Of a stretch of DNA of 64,000 nt, positions 40,675-51,341 are shown one piece after another. The stretch lies in assembly GCA_012960465.1 (NCBI GenBank), contig DUBF01000098.1:4061-68060 (forward strand), written 5' to 3'. Made by a program: the position numbers and the translations under genes. Within the stretch, counting starts at the first letter, position 1. The number at the start of each line of letters is the position of its first letter. The notes below the pieces were generated by a model. That model made no database searches. It was given only the letters and a program-made list of their open reading frames with translations, and was not told the DNA's origin. The stretch is from Rhodospirillales bacterium (lineage in GTDB: Bacteria; Pseudomonadota; Alphaproteobacteria; Rhodospirillales; UBA2165).

Positions 40675-41622
40675 GTGTTAAAAATGGCGCGAATTACACT
40701 ACCCATTTCTTCAATTATTGCGGCAATGTTAATCTCCGGCGGAATATCAATCGCGGCGGAAACAATAGAAAATCCAAAAGAAAATAAACAAAACAACGAG
40801 TTAAGCTCTACCGACCATCTTTTATGTGAAAAACAAACCCGTGGTTTTGAAACAGCTCTTGGTATTCCTTCAAATTTACTCACCGCTATTTCTCTGGCGG
40901 AAACTGGTCAATGGAACCAAAAAAACAAGGTATTATTTGCCTGGCCATGGACGATAATGGCTAAAGGAAAAAGCTACTACATGCCTTCCAAACAAAGTGC
41001 TATCTCGAAAGTCCGTTCACTACAGGCCCAAGGTCTTCAAAATATTGATGTTGGCTGTATGCAAGTAAACCTGTTTTATCACCCGAAAGCTTTTGAAACC
41101 CTAAATGCAGCTTTTGATCCTGAGAGGAATGTCGGTTATGCAGCAAATTTTCTTGCAGCACTTAATCAATCTACACTTTCATGGGCACAAGCTGCTGCTA
41201 ATTACCATTCAACAACGATATCAAAGAACCAGATTTATCTCAATAAAGTACTGGGTTTATGGCAAAAGGTTAGTAACAAAAGTATCCAATATTCTGGATT
41301 TCGCCGGTCACCAGATTCAGCTTATTCTGATCCAATAGGCCGCTCAGCCCAGACGGCTCTCCTAAAATCAAGGTTTCGGGCACGCCTAAGTGCTGAGCAT
41401 AACGCAAAAAAACCTGATAAGAAAAAACACGACCTTGATGCCTGGCGTCGTGGTCGGTTTGACAAAAATTTATATCAAACGACAATGGCACTTCAAAAAG
41501 CTGAGCGAGCGCGCACCGATAAAGATTTCCTTAAAAAAGGGAAAAAAAGTTTTTTGCAAAGACGACAGTCTCAGCTTTCACTATGGCGAAAAAATCGGAA
41601 CGGTTCAGCCTTTAGAGACTAA
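40675..41622 (+). CDS. Exported lytic transglycosylase (SLT-like domain)
   Basis: N-terminal signal-like segment; GIPSNLLTAISLAETGQWN, NIDVGCMQVNLFYHPKAF, WAQAAANYHSTT. Confidence 0.82.
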   Translation: MLKMARITLPISSIIAAMLISGGISIAAETIENPKENKQNNELSSTDHLLCEKQTRGFETALGIPSNLLTAISLAETGQWNQKNKVLFAWPWTIMAKGKSYYMPSKQSAISKVRSLQAQGLQNIDVGCMQVNLFYHPKAFETLNAAFDPERNVGYAANFLAALNQSTLSWAQAAANYHSTTISKNQIYLNKVLGLWQKVSNKSIQYSGFRRSPDSAYSDPIGRSAQTALLKSRFRARLSAEHNAKKPDKKKHDLDAWRRGRFDKNLYQTTMALQKAERARTDKDFLKKGKKSFLQRRQSQLSLWRKNRNGSAFRD

Positions 41623-41822
41623 TTAGTTAGTAATTGGTAGAGTTGATTTTAACTTTCATTTACATCCAGCATAAAATTACCTTTAACAATGAATACCAGC
41701 GCTAGATGAAAACTCATAATTGCGTTAATATCGGGCTAGTTATTAGGATGACTGCGCAATTAATGGATTGCAAAGCCCATCCTAAAACCTATTGTTTCTC
41801 ATACTAAGTTTTCTAATCAAAA

Positions 41823-42305
41823 GTGGAGTTGTTTAACTTGTCTAACTCAAATATTGGCGCTGAAACTGTTAAAATGAAACTTTCCGCAACCTGCCCCAGC
41901 CATGCTAGAGCAGATATTCGTGTAGGCGATCACGAGATTATTACGGATGAACCAGAGGCACGAGGAGGCTCGAATTTAGGGGCTGCGCCAGTACAAACGT
42001 TTATGGCTTCGTTAATTGGCTGCACAAACGTGATTACGAACAAATGTGCACGTGAATTAGGCGTTGAAATTAACTCAATGCAAATTGAGATGGAAGTTGA
42101 ACTTGACCGCCGCGGTATGATGCTAACAGAAGCCGTTCCGGTACCATTCCCAGCCATAAAACTTAATATTGATGTAAAAACTAATGCTACAGATGCCCAA
42201 TGGAACGAAGTTACAGATTATCTTCATAAATTCTGCCCTATCGCTGTAGCTCTGCGAGCTGGTGGAACTAAAATCACCGAAAATTGGAATTTAATCCGAG
42301 ACTAA
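41823..42305 (+). CDS. OsmC-like family protein
   Basis: Redox-type Cys motif TFMASLIGCTNVITNKCARELGVEI; HKFCPIAVALRAGG. Confidence 0.85.
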   Translation: MELFNLSNSNIGAETVKMKLSATCPSHARADIRVGDHEIITDEPEARGGSNLGAAPVQTFMASLIGCTNVITNKCARELGVEINSMQIEMEVELDRRGMMLTEAVPVPFPAIKLNIDVKTNATDAQWNEVTDYLHKFCPIAVALRAGGTKITENWNLIRD

Positions 42306-42310
42306 AAAAG

Positions 42311-43021
42311 ATGATCCCTATGAAGCCTAATTGGCAAGATAGCCCAAAACGTTCACATACAGAAGTAATAGAAGAGTTACTCGAACCCGCAAATGCAAAG
42401 ATTATTGATGTTGGCTGTGGCGCAGGCCAAATTACACGTACCCTGACAGAGATGGGAGCCGAAGTAATAGGTATTGACCCCGGCAAACGTCAACTTGAAC
42501 GTGCAAGAGCGGCAGAAACTGTAGGCAATGAAATTTATATTGAAGGTACGGCAGAAGACCTTCCCTTTGAAGATGAGGCGATGGATATTATCCTATTCTT
42601 CAATAGTTTCCATCATGTTCCCAGAAAGGAGTTTACTAGAGCTATAAAAGAATCACAACGAGTTCTGCGGCCCGGAGGTAAATTATTTTTTACGGAACCG
42701 ATTGCAGAAGGACCCCAATTCGAGCTAAGTCGATTAATTAATGATGAAACAGAGATCCGAGCACTAGCCTACGAAAGCATACTTTCTTTGCCTAATAAAG
42801 GCTTTCGGGCAATATTAGAAGTAATGTATATAACTGAAACTCGACATAAAAACTTTGAGCGCTTCAGGTTTAATTCAACCTCTATAAACCCAGCACGAGA
42901 ACGCATTTTTGAGAAGCACAACATAGAAATCCGAGAAAGATTCGAAAATTTTAGCACCAAAGACCATGGCTATTTTGTCTTTCAACATCCCATTCGCGGT
43001 AATTTATTCGAGCGCCTTTAA
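42311..43021 (+). CDS. Class I SAM-dependent methyltransferase
   Basis: IIDVGCGAGQITRTLTEMGAEVIGIDPGKRQLERAR; DIILFFNSFHHV; VLRPGGKLFFTEP. ORF track start 42284. Confidence 0.88.
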   Translation: MIPMKPNWQDSPKRSHTEVIEELLEPANAKIIDVGCGAGQITRTLTEMGAEVIGIDPGKRQLERARAAETVGNEIYIEGTAEDLPFEDEAMDIILFFNSFHHVPRKEFTRAIKESQRVLRPGGKLFFTEPIAEGPQFELSRLINDETEIRALAYESILSLPNKGFRAILEVMYITETRHKNFERFRFNSTSINPARERIFEKHNIEIRERFENFSTKDHGYFVFQHPIRGNLFERL

Positions 43022-43076
43022 ATCAACCTAAACTGGTTCATTACCAACTAAGTCTTCATAAAGATGTTTATTTAGG

Positions 43077-45179
43077 TCAAACAAATTGAAAATCTTTAAA
43101 ACCTTTTCCTTCTTCCGCTAGTCTTTTAAGTAGATTTGAGGGCTCCACCCAATCCCCATATTTTTTATTCAAATCACAAACCTTTTTATATACCTCGGGC
43201 AACCCAATGAGATCAGCATAAAACATTGGGCCACCCCAGTACCTTGGGAAACCATAACCATAATGCCAAATGACATCGATATCACTTGAACGTATTGCCA
43301 AACCTTCTTCAAGCACTTTGGCTCCAGTATTAATCATCGAGTATAAATACGTTTCCAGAATCTCTTTGTTAGAGAATTTACGTCGCTCATAGCCGAGTTC
43401 AGCCGAGGTTCTAATGATTAAATCTTCGATAATTTGATCAGGTTCGCCTTTGCGGATACCATCAGCATACTTATACCAACCAGCACTTGTTTTCTGACCA
43501 TAACGTCCAGTTTCATAGACCCTATCAATAATGACTGACTGACGGCGACTACCGTATAATTTCTTCTGTTCTTGACGAATAAGAAAACGTACATCAACAC
43601 CGGCTAAATCATTCATTGCGAAAGGTCCCATTGGAAATCCAAAATCATATATGACTTTATCGACCTGCCAAGGAAGAGCTCCTTCTTCAACCATAAACTC
43701 AGCAATGCGAGCTGAAATATGCAACATACGATTACCAACAAAACCATCACCAACCCCGACTAGAACGCCAGTTTTTCGAATTATTTTAGCAAGTCCCATA
43801 ATGGTAGCAATGGTCGCTTTTGAACTTTTTTCGGTCCGAACGTTCTCAAGTAATTTCATTATATTAGCAGGGCTGAAAAAGTGAGTTCCACAAACCTTAT
43901 CAGGACGCTTAGTCACGCTTGCTATTTCATTTATATTTAGAGTAGAGGTATTGCTTGCAAGAATAGTTTCTGGCTTGCAGACCTTGTCTAGCTCAGTAAA
44001 AATTTTCTTTTTTAAATCCATATCTTCAAAGACGGCCTCGATTACAATATCAACGTCCGCTATATCTTTATAATCTGTTGTACCCGAAATTAAGTTAAGG
44101 CATTTATCCATATTATCTTGCATAATTCGGCCGCTTGAAACCGAACCAGCATAATTATTTCGAACCTTCTCAAGGCCAGCCGCAAGTGAAACTTGATCAA
44201 CATCAACAACAACAACAGGAATACCAGCATTAGCAAAATTCATTGCAATCCCGCCGCCCATTGTTCCACTCCCAATAATCGCAGATTTATTAATCTTTTG
44301 AATTGGGATATCTTTTGGAATATCTGGAATTTTTGCAACCGTACGCTCCGCAAAAAACATATAGCGCATAGATTTTGCTTCATTACTATCCCGCAAACGT
44401 ACAAAGACTGCCCGCTCATTTTCTAAACCGGCTTTAAAATCCATTGTCGTCGATGTTTCAACTGTATTGATGCATTCAAAAGGTGATTCCATATTACGAG
44501 ATTTCTTAGCAATTTTTTTACGCCAATCTTCAAATATTTGTGGGTCAATATTCGTTACTTTTTCATTTAATTCGGACGTACGACGTGGCTCCTGACCGCT
44601 ATCCGCTTTTTCCTCAGCAAATTCAATCGCTCTAGCCAACAAATCGCCTTCTACGATTTCATCAATCGCGCCCGCTTCAAAGGCCCTCTTTGCATCTATC
44701 GGTTTTCCGATAACTATCATTTCAAGAGCCAATTCTACTCCAACCAAACGAGGTAGTCGCTGAGTACCGCCACCGCCAGGAATAAAACCAAGATTAACTT
44801 CTGGCTGACCAACCTCTATAGTTGGCGCTGCCAATCGATAGTGACAGCTCATAGCGAGTTCCATCCCACCTCCCAGAGCTAGGCCATTCATTGCAACGAC
44901 AACAGGCTTTGGTGATTGTTCGATATCTTGGATAAGATCTTCAAGTTCCGGGACACCTTCAGGTGTCTCCTTGCCAAATTCACTTATATCTGCACCCGCT
45001 ACAAATATACGGCCCTCGCCAGTAATAACGACAGCTTTACAATCTTCGTCATTCATACATGCTTTCAAATATTGCGAGAGCCCCTTCCTAGTCGCAAAAC
45101 TTATGGCATTTGCCGGTGGATTATTTATAGTAATAACGCCTATACCGCCTTTTTCTTCAAAATTAATAACATCGGTCAT
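43077..45179 (-). CDS. Bifunctional enoyl-CoA hydratase / 3-hydroxyacyl-CoA dehydrogenase
   Basis: ECH domain (AGADISEFG, NGLALGGGMELAMSCHYR) fused to HAD domain (IIGSGTMGGGIAMNFANAGIPVVVVD, GTHFFSPANIMKLLE). Confidence 0.95.
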   Translation of the reverse strand: MTDVINFEEKGGIGVITINNPPANAISFATRKGLSQYLKACMNDEDCKAVVITGEGRIFVAGADISEFGKETPEGVPELEDLIQDIEQSPKPVVVAMNGLALGGGMELAMSCHYRLAAPTIEVGQPEVNLGFIPGGGGTQRLPRLVGVELALEMIVIGKPIDAKRAFEAGAIDEIVEGDLLARAIEFAEEKADSGQEPRRTSELNEKVTNIDPQIFEDWRKKIAKKSRNMESPFECINTVETSTTMDFKAGLENERAVFVRLRDSNEAKSMRYMFFAERTVAKIPDIPKDIPIQKINKSAIIGSGTMGGGIAMNFANAGIPVVVVDVDQVSLAAGLEKVRNNYAGSVSSGRIMQDNMDKCLNLISGTTDYKDIADVDIVIEAVFEDMDLKKKIFTELDKVCKPETILASNTSTLNINEIASVTKRPDKVCGTHFFSPANIMKLLENVRTEKSSKATIATIMGLAKIIRKTGVLVGVGDGFVGNRMLHISARIAEFMVEEGALPWQVDKVIYDFGFPMGPFAMNDLAGVDVRFLIRQEQKKLYGSRRQSVIIDRVYETGRYGQKTSAGWYKYADGIRKGEPDQIIEDLIIRTSAELGYERRKFSNKEILETYLYSMINTGAKVLEEGLAIRSSDIDVIWHYGYGFPRYWGGPMFYADLIGLPEVYKKVCDLNKKYGDWVEPSNLLKRLAEEGKGFKDFQFV

Positions 45180-45218
45180 TATTTAGCAATCTTTCTTTTA
45201 TGAATTTTATATCTATTT

Positions 45219-46196
45219 TTATGCAAATCGGTCACGATTATGCGGTTGATTAAAATTAAGTTCCGGACCTTTAGCGACAATACCGCTGGGATTTACATTT
45301 GGCATAAGATGGTAGTAACCTCGCTTAATTTGCTCAAAATTAGTCACTCCTGAGATCCCAGGATATTGATACAGCTCCAAGGTAAAATTCCAAAGATTTG
45401 GATATTCATATATATGTTTTTTATTACATTTAAAATGACCAAAATAAACAATATCAAAACGCAGCAACGTAGAGAATAAGCGCCAATCCGCTTCCGTCAA
45501 TCGATTCCCAATCAAATAGCGGTTGGAATTTAATCTTTCTTCTAACAGATCTAAGGTTGAAAATAATTTGTCATATGCTTCTTCATAGGCCTCCTGGGTT
45601 GCAGCAAAGCCAGTTCGATAAACCCCATTATTTATATTGAAATAAACTATATCATTGATTTCATCAATTTCTGCTCTCAAATCATCGGGGTAAAAATCTA
45701 CTTTATTTTTGGTCAATCCATCAAAGGCGGAGTTGAACATCCTAATAATCTCGGCGGATTCATTATTCACAATTGTTTGTGTTTTGATATCCCAAAGTGT
45801 TGGAACGGTTACCCTACCCGTATAAGAGGGATCAGCTTTAGTGTATAACTCATGTAAGTGATAAATGTTATTTATAGTATCGGGAACAGCCCCCGGTTCA
45901 TCATTAAAGGTCCATCCCTCATCCTTATAACTGGAACCACCAATAGAAATACTGATGATATCCTTTAGTTTTTTCAATTCGCGGAAAATAATTGACCGAT
46001 AGGCCCAGGGACAATTGTGAGTTATATAGAGATGATAACGACCAATTTCCGCCTTATATCCTGATTTTCCCGATGGCCCAGCTGCGCCATCGTATGTCAC
46101 CCAGTTTCGAAAACTACTTTCAGGGCGGACAAACTTTCCATCTTTATTTCGAAATTGATCATCATTTGACCATTTTCCATCAATGAGCATACCCAT
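45219..46196 (-). CDS. Glutathionyl-hydroquinone reductase (YqjG/Xi-class GST-like)
   Basis: HNCPWAYRSIIFRELKKL active-site CPWA motif; NNESAEIIRMFN; YRTGFAATQEAYEEAYDKLF. Confidence 0.9.
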   Translation of the reverse strand: MGMLIDGKWSNDDQFRNKDGKFVRPESSFRNWVTYDGAAGPSGKSGYKAEIGRYHLYITHNCPWAYRSIIFRELKKLKDIISISIGGSSYKDEGWTFNDEPGAVPDTINNIYHLHELYTKADPSYTGRVTVPTLWDIKTQTIVNNESAEIIRMFNSAFDGLTKNKVDFYPDDLRAEIDEINDIVYFNINNGVYRTGFAATQEAYEEAYDKLFSTLDLLEERLNSNRYLIGNRLTEADWRLFSTLLRFDIVYFGHFKCNKKHIYEYPNLWNFTLELYQYPGISGVTNFEQIKRGYYHLMPNVNPSGIVAKGPELNFNQPHNRDRFA

Positions 46197-46250
46197 TACA
46201 TAATCTCCAACAAATAACCTAAAAAAGTATATAAAGAAGCTTATAATTTT

Positions 46251-47159
46251 TCATGTTTTAGAGCCCACTATTTTTCGTTCTTTACGCTCACGCCGGGCGA
46301 TATAAACAACGGAGGATAGAACGATGGAACCACCTATAAGTGTATAGATATTTGGCTCATCACCAAATATAAAATAACCGACAATAGCTGCCCAAATCAG
46401 ACGCGTAAAAGTGATTGGTTCGATAACACCAATATCAGAAAGTTTAATAGCCCAAGTAACTGCAAAATGATTCATGATTGTGATGACAGACAATCCTATA
46501 ATCCATAAAAATTGTTCCCAATTAGGTGCCTGCCAAAAATAAAATGCGACCGGGAAAGCAACAACAGTAACCCAGAAAGCTTGAGAAAATACGATCGATC
46601 CAGGTGGGTCTGTCCTTGTAATAACTTTAACTAATAATTTAGTGACGGCAAAACAAAGAGCAGAAAAAATAGCTGCCAAAACTCCAGGTGGAATACCTTC
46701 GACGGTCGGTCTAATAATTACCAGAGCCCCAACAATACCAACAATGAGAGCACCCCACCTCCAGGGTTCCGACTTCTCCCCTAAAAAAATAATCGCTCCC
46801 AAAACAGCAAATATCGGAGCCGTAAATCCTACAGCGGTATTTAAATCTAACGGTATTCGGGGTAAAGCCCAAAACCACCCAAATAGTGCCAAGGTAAAAA
46901 AAAACCCGTTAATAAAATGCAAGCCAGGCCGATTTGTTTTTATGCCTGTAATACCTTTGCGCAAAATCCATGGCAAAAGAAGTAAAACCATAAAAAATGC
47001 CCGGATAAAGGTTATGAAGAATGGATGGAGTTCTTGGCCAAGTTGTTTACCAATAGCCCCATTCACACTAAGCATTAGGCCCGAAATAATTACTAATGCT
47101 ATACCAATAAAACTATTTGAGTATCTACCAAAGTAATTATTTTTACTTGAAATTAGCAA
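46251..47159 (-). CDS. EamA/DMT-family transporter
   Basis: Ten hydrophobic segments; IPLDLNTAVGFTAPIFAVLGAIIFLGEK. Confidence 0.88.
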   Translation of the reverse strand: MLISSKNNYFGRYSNSFIGIALVIISGLMLSVNGAIGKQLGQELHPFFITFIRAFFMVLLLLPWILRKGITGIKTNRPGLHFINGFFFTLALFGWFWALPRIPLDLNTAVGFTAPIFAVLGAIIFLGEKSEPWRWGALIVGIVGALVIIRPTVEGIPPGVLAAIFSALCFAVTKLLVKVITRTDPPGSIVFSQAFWVTVVAFPVAFYFWQAPNWEQFLWIIGLSVITIMNHFAVTWAIKLSDIGVIEPITFTRLIWAAIVGYFIFGDEPNIYTLIGGSIVLSSVVYIARRERKERKIVGSKT

Positions 47160-47326
47160 AATTGATTGTTTTCCATTTATATGATTATTCAGCAGATTTG
47201 AAAGATTTCAAACAAATTAAAACAATGAATACTGCTAAAATTTATAATCACTATTTAACTTATTTATATAGCGTATAGCTAGGATCTTAATCTTGGGTCA
47301 TATTTGTCCAGATTGCAAAGCTCAGT

Positions 47327-47698
47327 CTATAGGCTATTGAAAACATCCTGAGCCCAGTGAAATGCCGAGTTAGCAGCAGGTACGCCAGCGTAAATAGCGC
47401 TTTGCAATATAACTTCCTTAATTTCATTCTTTGAAAGTTCATTGTTCAGCGCAGCTTTAACGTGCAGTTTGAATTCATCTTCGCGATGAAGTGCAATCAT
47501 CATAGCTAGGGTAATGCAGCTTCTTGTTTTTCTCTCCAGACCTGGCCTAGTCCAAATTTCACCCCAGGCATATCGTGTAATTAAATCCTGAAATTCTTCC
47601 GTAAATTCATCTTTTTTACTTTCAGCTCGATCTACGTGCTTTTCACCTAAAACTTCCCGTCGAACTTTCATTCCGTTATTAAAAATTTCTTTTGCCAT
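47327..47698 (-). CDS. pcaC: 4-carboxymuconolactone decarboxylase
   Basis: GMKVRREVLGEKHVDRA, ITRYAWGEIWTRPGLERKTRSCITLAMMIAL; pca operon context. Confidence 0.93.
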   Translation of the reverse strand: MAKEIFNNGMKVRREVLGEKHVDRAESKKDEFTEEFQDLITRYAWGEIWTRPGLERKTRSCITLAMMIALHREDEFKLHVKAALNNELSKNEIKEVILQSAIYAGVPAANSAFHWAQDVFNSL

Positions 47699-47709
47699 AT
47701 TAATAATCC

Positions 47710-48492
47710 TTACTCTAGAAGAAAATCCATAACAGCGTTATTAAACTCGAGCGGCTTTTCGATATTCGATAAATGGGCAACCCCTTTTATAATAGTCAAC
47801 CTTGACCCGGTTATTTCCTGATTAATTAATTCACTATGCAAAACTGGCGTTGACGGATCAAGTTCACCAGCAATTATCAAAGTTGGGTTATTTATTTTCG
47901 CCAATTGACGGGTAAGGTTCATATCACGGACGGCTGCACAACATCCTGTATATCCCGAAATCTCGCAGGTAGTCATCATCGATTTTAACAATCCAATTTT
48001 TGGAGAATTTTTTTCTCTAAATTCTTCCGACAAAAATCTTGCAAGTCCAGCATCCACAATGGAAGCCATCCCTTTGGTCTTAACCGTATCAATCCGTTCT
48101 TGCCACGGATCTGATGGACTCAAATCAGAAGAAGTATTACAAACCACCAATTTATCAACTCGATCCCCAGCATGGATCCCTAGCCACATAGCAACCATTC
48201 CTCCCAGAGAAATACCACAGAGACTTGCTCTACTAATCTCTACATGATCCATAAGTGAAAGAATATCATTCCCAATATCATCTATCGAATACTCCCCCTC
48301 GGGTGAAGATGAGCCCCCATGCCCACGATTATCATATCTCAGGACCCTGAAATGATCAGTAAAACTTAAAACCTGCTCTTCCCATAATTGTAGATTGGTA
48401 GTCAAGGAATTTGAAAGTATTAGTATTGGCAAATTCTTATTACCATCCCAGCGATAGTTGATATCAGCACCATTAATATGAGCTAAAGGCAT
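47710..48492 (-). CDS. pcaD: 3-oxoadipate enol-lactonase
   Basis: Alpha/beta hydrolase: ILSNSLTTNLQLWEEQV, LRYDNRGHGGSS, ASLCGISLGGMVAMWLG. Start at MPLAHINGAD (48492); ORF track 48540. Confidence 0.93.
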   Translation of the reverse strand: MPLAHINGADINYRWDGNKNLPILILSNSLTTNLQLWEEQVLSFTDHFRVLRYDNRGHGGSSSPEGEYSIDDIGNDILSLMDHVEISRASLCGISLGGMVAMWLGIHAGDRVDKLVVCNTSSDLSPSDPWQERIDTVKTKGMASIVDAGLARFLSEEFREKNSPKIGLLKSMMTTCEISGYTGCCAAVRDMNLTRQLAKINNPTLIIAGELDPSTPVLHSELINQEITGSRLTIIKGVAHLSNIEKPLEFNNAVMDFLLE

Positions 48493-48508
48493 TTCGTTTT
48501 CCCCTCGA

Positions 48509-49822
48509 TTATTTAATGGCAGATGTTCCCAAATATCCATCTAAGACCAGCATTTGATCCAACTCATCTACTGAAATTTCATTCATAATGCGTTTATCTG
48601 ACTTAAGTATTTCTGATAGGTGTGTGTTTTGAAAAGAAGCTTTGTTGCATGCTTCGTCAATAATCTCACTAGCCTTTGCCTTACCAACTTTCTTTGATAA
48701 TTCAAGCATCACTCTTTCCGACATGAATAGACCATTTAACGCATCAAGGTTATATTCCATCTTTTCTGGATTTACCTCTAAACCCTCACACATATCGGCT
48801 ACGGCTGATATTGAGCCAGCAGCTGCCTCAAATATAGCAGGAATTGTAACCCATTCTACTTGCCACCCGCCAAGGGCTCTCTCATGCTCGTGCGGCATAG
48901 CATCGAGAAGGGTCGCTAGTAAATGAGGCGTTCGTTTGGCTCCTGCTAGAGCTACAAGACAATTCACGGGGTTTCGCTTATGAGGCATTGCAGAAGATCT
49001 ACCCCTGCTTGAATCTGATTTCTCTGAAACCTCACCAACCTCGGCCTGCAGTAAAAGCGAAATATCCAGAGCTATCTTTCCGAGTCCGCCAACTAATATT
49101 GAAACGGAAGAGCATAAGGCCACAATCCGATCGCGATGGGTATGCCATACGTCATCAGGTAAACCCAGCTCTAATATCTCGGATAGAGACTCTCTGACCC
49201 TTTGGCCATCAGGTCCTAGTGAAGATAAGTTTCCTGCCGCTCCACCAAACTGCAGCACAGAAGCCTCAGTCGCATTAATCTCAATCCTTTTCCAGTTCCG
49301 TAGTAACGCTGACTTCCATCCCAGAACCTTCTGCCCAAATGTTATGGGAACCGACGGCTGGAGTAGAGTGCGTCCAATCATAATTTGATTACCATACTTA
49401 TTTATAAGATTTTCCAATGCAGAAACTAGGCGTTGGACATCCCTTTCGAGTATAACTAATGCTTTTTTCAACTGAATTATTATTGCGGTATCAATTACGT
49501 CTTGGCTCGTTGCTCCATAATGGACCCAACCAGAAGCAGGCTTATCTTTAACTGCAACTAAGTTGGTAAGGTGTTGAACAAGCGGTACAACGATGGTTCC
49601 ATGCTGGCTAGCTAACTCTGATAAGTCAGGAATAGAGAACTTAGAAACTTGACAATACTTTGCTATGGCGTCAGCTATAGCTGGTTCAAATATATTACAC
49701 TTGGACCCAGCCGCAGCTAAAGCTTTCTCAAAATCAAGCATAGCTTGCAACATTCCTATGTCATCAAATATAGACATCATCTGAGGCGTAGTAGTCATTC
49801 TTCTAAAGATTTGGTTTGTCAT
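48509..49822 (-). CDS. pcaB: 3-carboxy-cis,cis-muconate cycloisomerase
   Basis: Fumarase/aspartase superfamily signature SDSSRGRSSAMPHKRNPVNC; pca operon context. Confidence 0.93.
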   Translation of the reverse strand: MTNQIFRRMTTTPQMMSIFDDIGMLQAMLDFEKALAAAGSKCNIFEPAIADAIAKYCQVSKFSIPDLSELASQHGTIVVPLVQHLTNLVAVKDKPASGWVHYGATSQDVIDTAIIIQLKKALVILERDVQRLVSALENLINKYGNQIMIGRTLLQPSVPITFGQKVLGWKSALLRNWKRIEINATEASVLQFGGAAGNLSSLGPDGQRVRESLSEILELGLPDDVWHTHRDRIVALCSSVSILVGGLGKIALDISLLLQAEVGEVSEKSDSSRGRSSAMPHKRNPVNCLVALAGAKRTPHLLATLLDAMPHEHERALGGWQVEWVTIPAIFEAAAGSISAVADMCEGLEVNPEKMEYNLDALNGLFMSERVMLELSKKVGKAKASEIIDEACNKASFQNTHLSEILKSDKRIMNEISVDELDQMLVLDGYLGTSAIK

Positions 49823-49866
49823 TTCGTTCAGTTTTTTATGGAAAGAAAAGATCTGTAGCTCTTCAT

Positions 49867-50448
49867 TTAAACATCAAAGAAAACTGTCTCCATCTTACCT
49901 TGCAAGTGAATATCGAAAGTATATTCAAGGATTCCATCATTACCTTCTTTGCGCTGCGCGATGAGTGTGTTCCGGGCAGAATCATCATCGATTGAATTAA
50001 GTACGGAATCCTCAGTATTAGCTTTTACCTCGTCTGAGAAATAAATACGTGTCACCTGTTGTTTTAGCATACCACGGGCAAACACATTCACAGATACATG
50101 GGGAGCCTGAAGCGTATTACCGCGACCAGGAACCCGACCTGGTTTTAATGTTATAAAAAAGAAATGACCATCTTTATCTGTACAAGACCTGCCAAAACCA
50201 GAAAAATCATTTATTATTTCGAAATCTGATGTGTCTTCTGGATGATCATATTTCCCAAATATATTTGCCTGCCAAATTTCGATTACTGCATCCGGAACCA
50301 CCTGACCTTCTCCATCATAAACACGGCCAGACAGCTTCAGAGCACCTTCCACCGTTTCAGGGACAATATATTCCTGACCATCCGCTTTAAGTGCAATGGT
50401 AAGAAATGGACCCACAGTTTGCGAAGCTGTTATACCTAATTTGCTCAT
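49867..50448 (-). CDS. pcaG: Protocatechuate 3,4-dioxygenase alpha subunit
   Basis: TASQTVGPFLTIAL; DGEGQVVPDAVIEIWQANIFGKYDHPED; APHVSVNVFARGM. Confidence 0.95.
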   Translation of the reverse strand: MSKLGITASQTVGPFLTIALKADGQEYIVPETVEGALKLSGRVYDGEGQVVPDAVIEIWQANIFGKYDHPEDTSDFEIINDFSGFGRSCTDKDGHFFFITLKPGRVPGRGNTLQAPHVSVNVFARGMLKQQVTRIYFSDEVKANTEDSVLNSIDDDSARNTLIAQRKEGNDGILEYTFDIHLQGKMETVFFDV

Positions 50449-50450
50449 GG

Positions 50451-51161
50451 CTAATCCTGACCTTCAAATGGTGTGGCTTCACGACCACGCAAAACAAAAT
50501 CAAATTTAAAACTTAACGCAAAATCAGGTTCGGTGGTATCCAGATCAAACTTTGATATCATCCGCTTCCTGACAGCCTCGTCAGAAATTGAATTAAAGAT
50601 AGGATCAAATGCGAAAAGCGGGTCATCGGGAAAGTACATTTGAGTGATTAAACGAGTAGCAAACGCAGGCCCAAATAAGGAAAAATGAATATGAGCAGGT
50701 CTCCATGCATTATAGTGGTTTCCCCAAGGGTACGCTCCAGGTTTAATAGTGGTAAACTTGTACTCCCCTTTTTCGTTAGAGACTATACGTCCCTTTCCAG
50801 TAAAGTTTGGATCAAGTGGAGCCGGATGCTGGTCAACCGCATGTTTATATCTACCAGCAGCATTACATTGCCAAATCTCAATTAAGGTATTCGGTACAGG
50901 CTTCCCATCCTCATCCAACACCTTCCCACTAACATAAATTCTCTGACCCTGAGCCTCTTGCCCATCAACAATTGATAAATCACTCTCACCAGCATCTATT
51001 TTTTCATTCTTAAAAAGAGGACCTGTAACCTCAGTTAAAGTATGCTCAATTTTAATAGGTTTTCTCTGAGGAGACCTATGAACAGTACTCTTATAACCTT
51101 CATATCGAGCGGGCGGATGATCATTTTTGCTCTTCCTCGAATATTCTAATGGTTCACTCAT
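50451..51161 (-). CDS. pcaH: Protocatechuate 3,4-dioxygenase beta subunit
   Basis: RSPQRKPIKIEHTLTEVTGPLF; VPNTLIEIWQCNAAGRYKH; PGAYPWGNHYNAWRPAHIHFSLFG. Confidence 0.96.
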   Translation of the reverse strand: MSEPLEYSRKSKNDHPPARYEGYKSTVHRSPQRKPIKIEHTLTEVTGPLFKNEKIDAGESDLSIVDGQEAQGQRIYVSGKVLDEDGKPVPNTLIEIWQCNAAGRYKHAVDQHPAPLDPNFTGKGRIVSNEKGEYKFTTIKPGAYPWGNHYNAWRPAHIHFSLFGPAFATRLITQMYFPDDPLFAFDPIFNSISDEAVRKRMISKFDLDTTEPDFALSFKFDFVLRGREATPFEGQD

Positions 51162-51341
51162 ATCCTACTCCTCAATAACTAAACCTAGCCAGAGACACCT
51201 AACCCAAATTTACCCTAGTAATAAACGTATGCACTTGCAATATAACGGCAGTTAGCCAACAAATCTTTTATAAATCTAAAGCTTCCTTGAAATTCATATC
51301 TGTAATATGCAAAGAGCAACTCCAATTAACACTCACGAAGA

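Noticed and set aside
46642-47136. 164-aa plus-strand ORF
   Set aside because: Antisense to the EamA transporter gene; no motif of its own.
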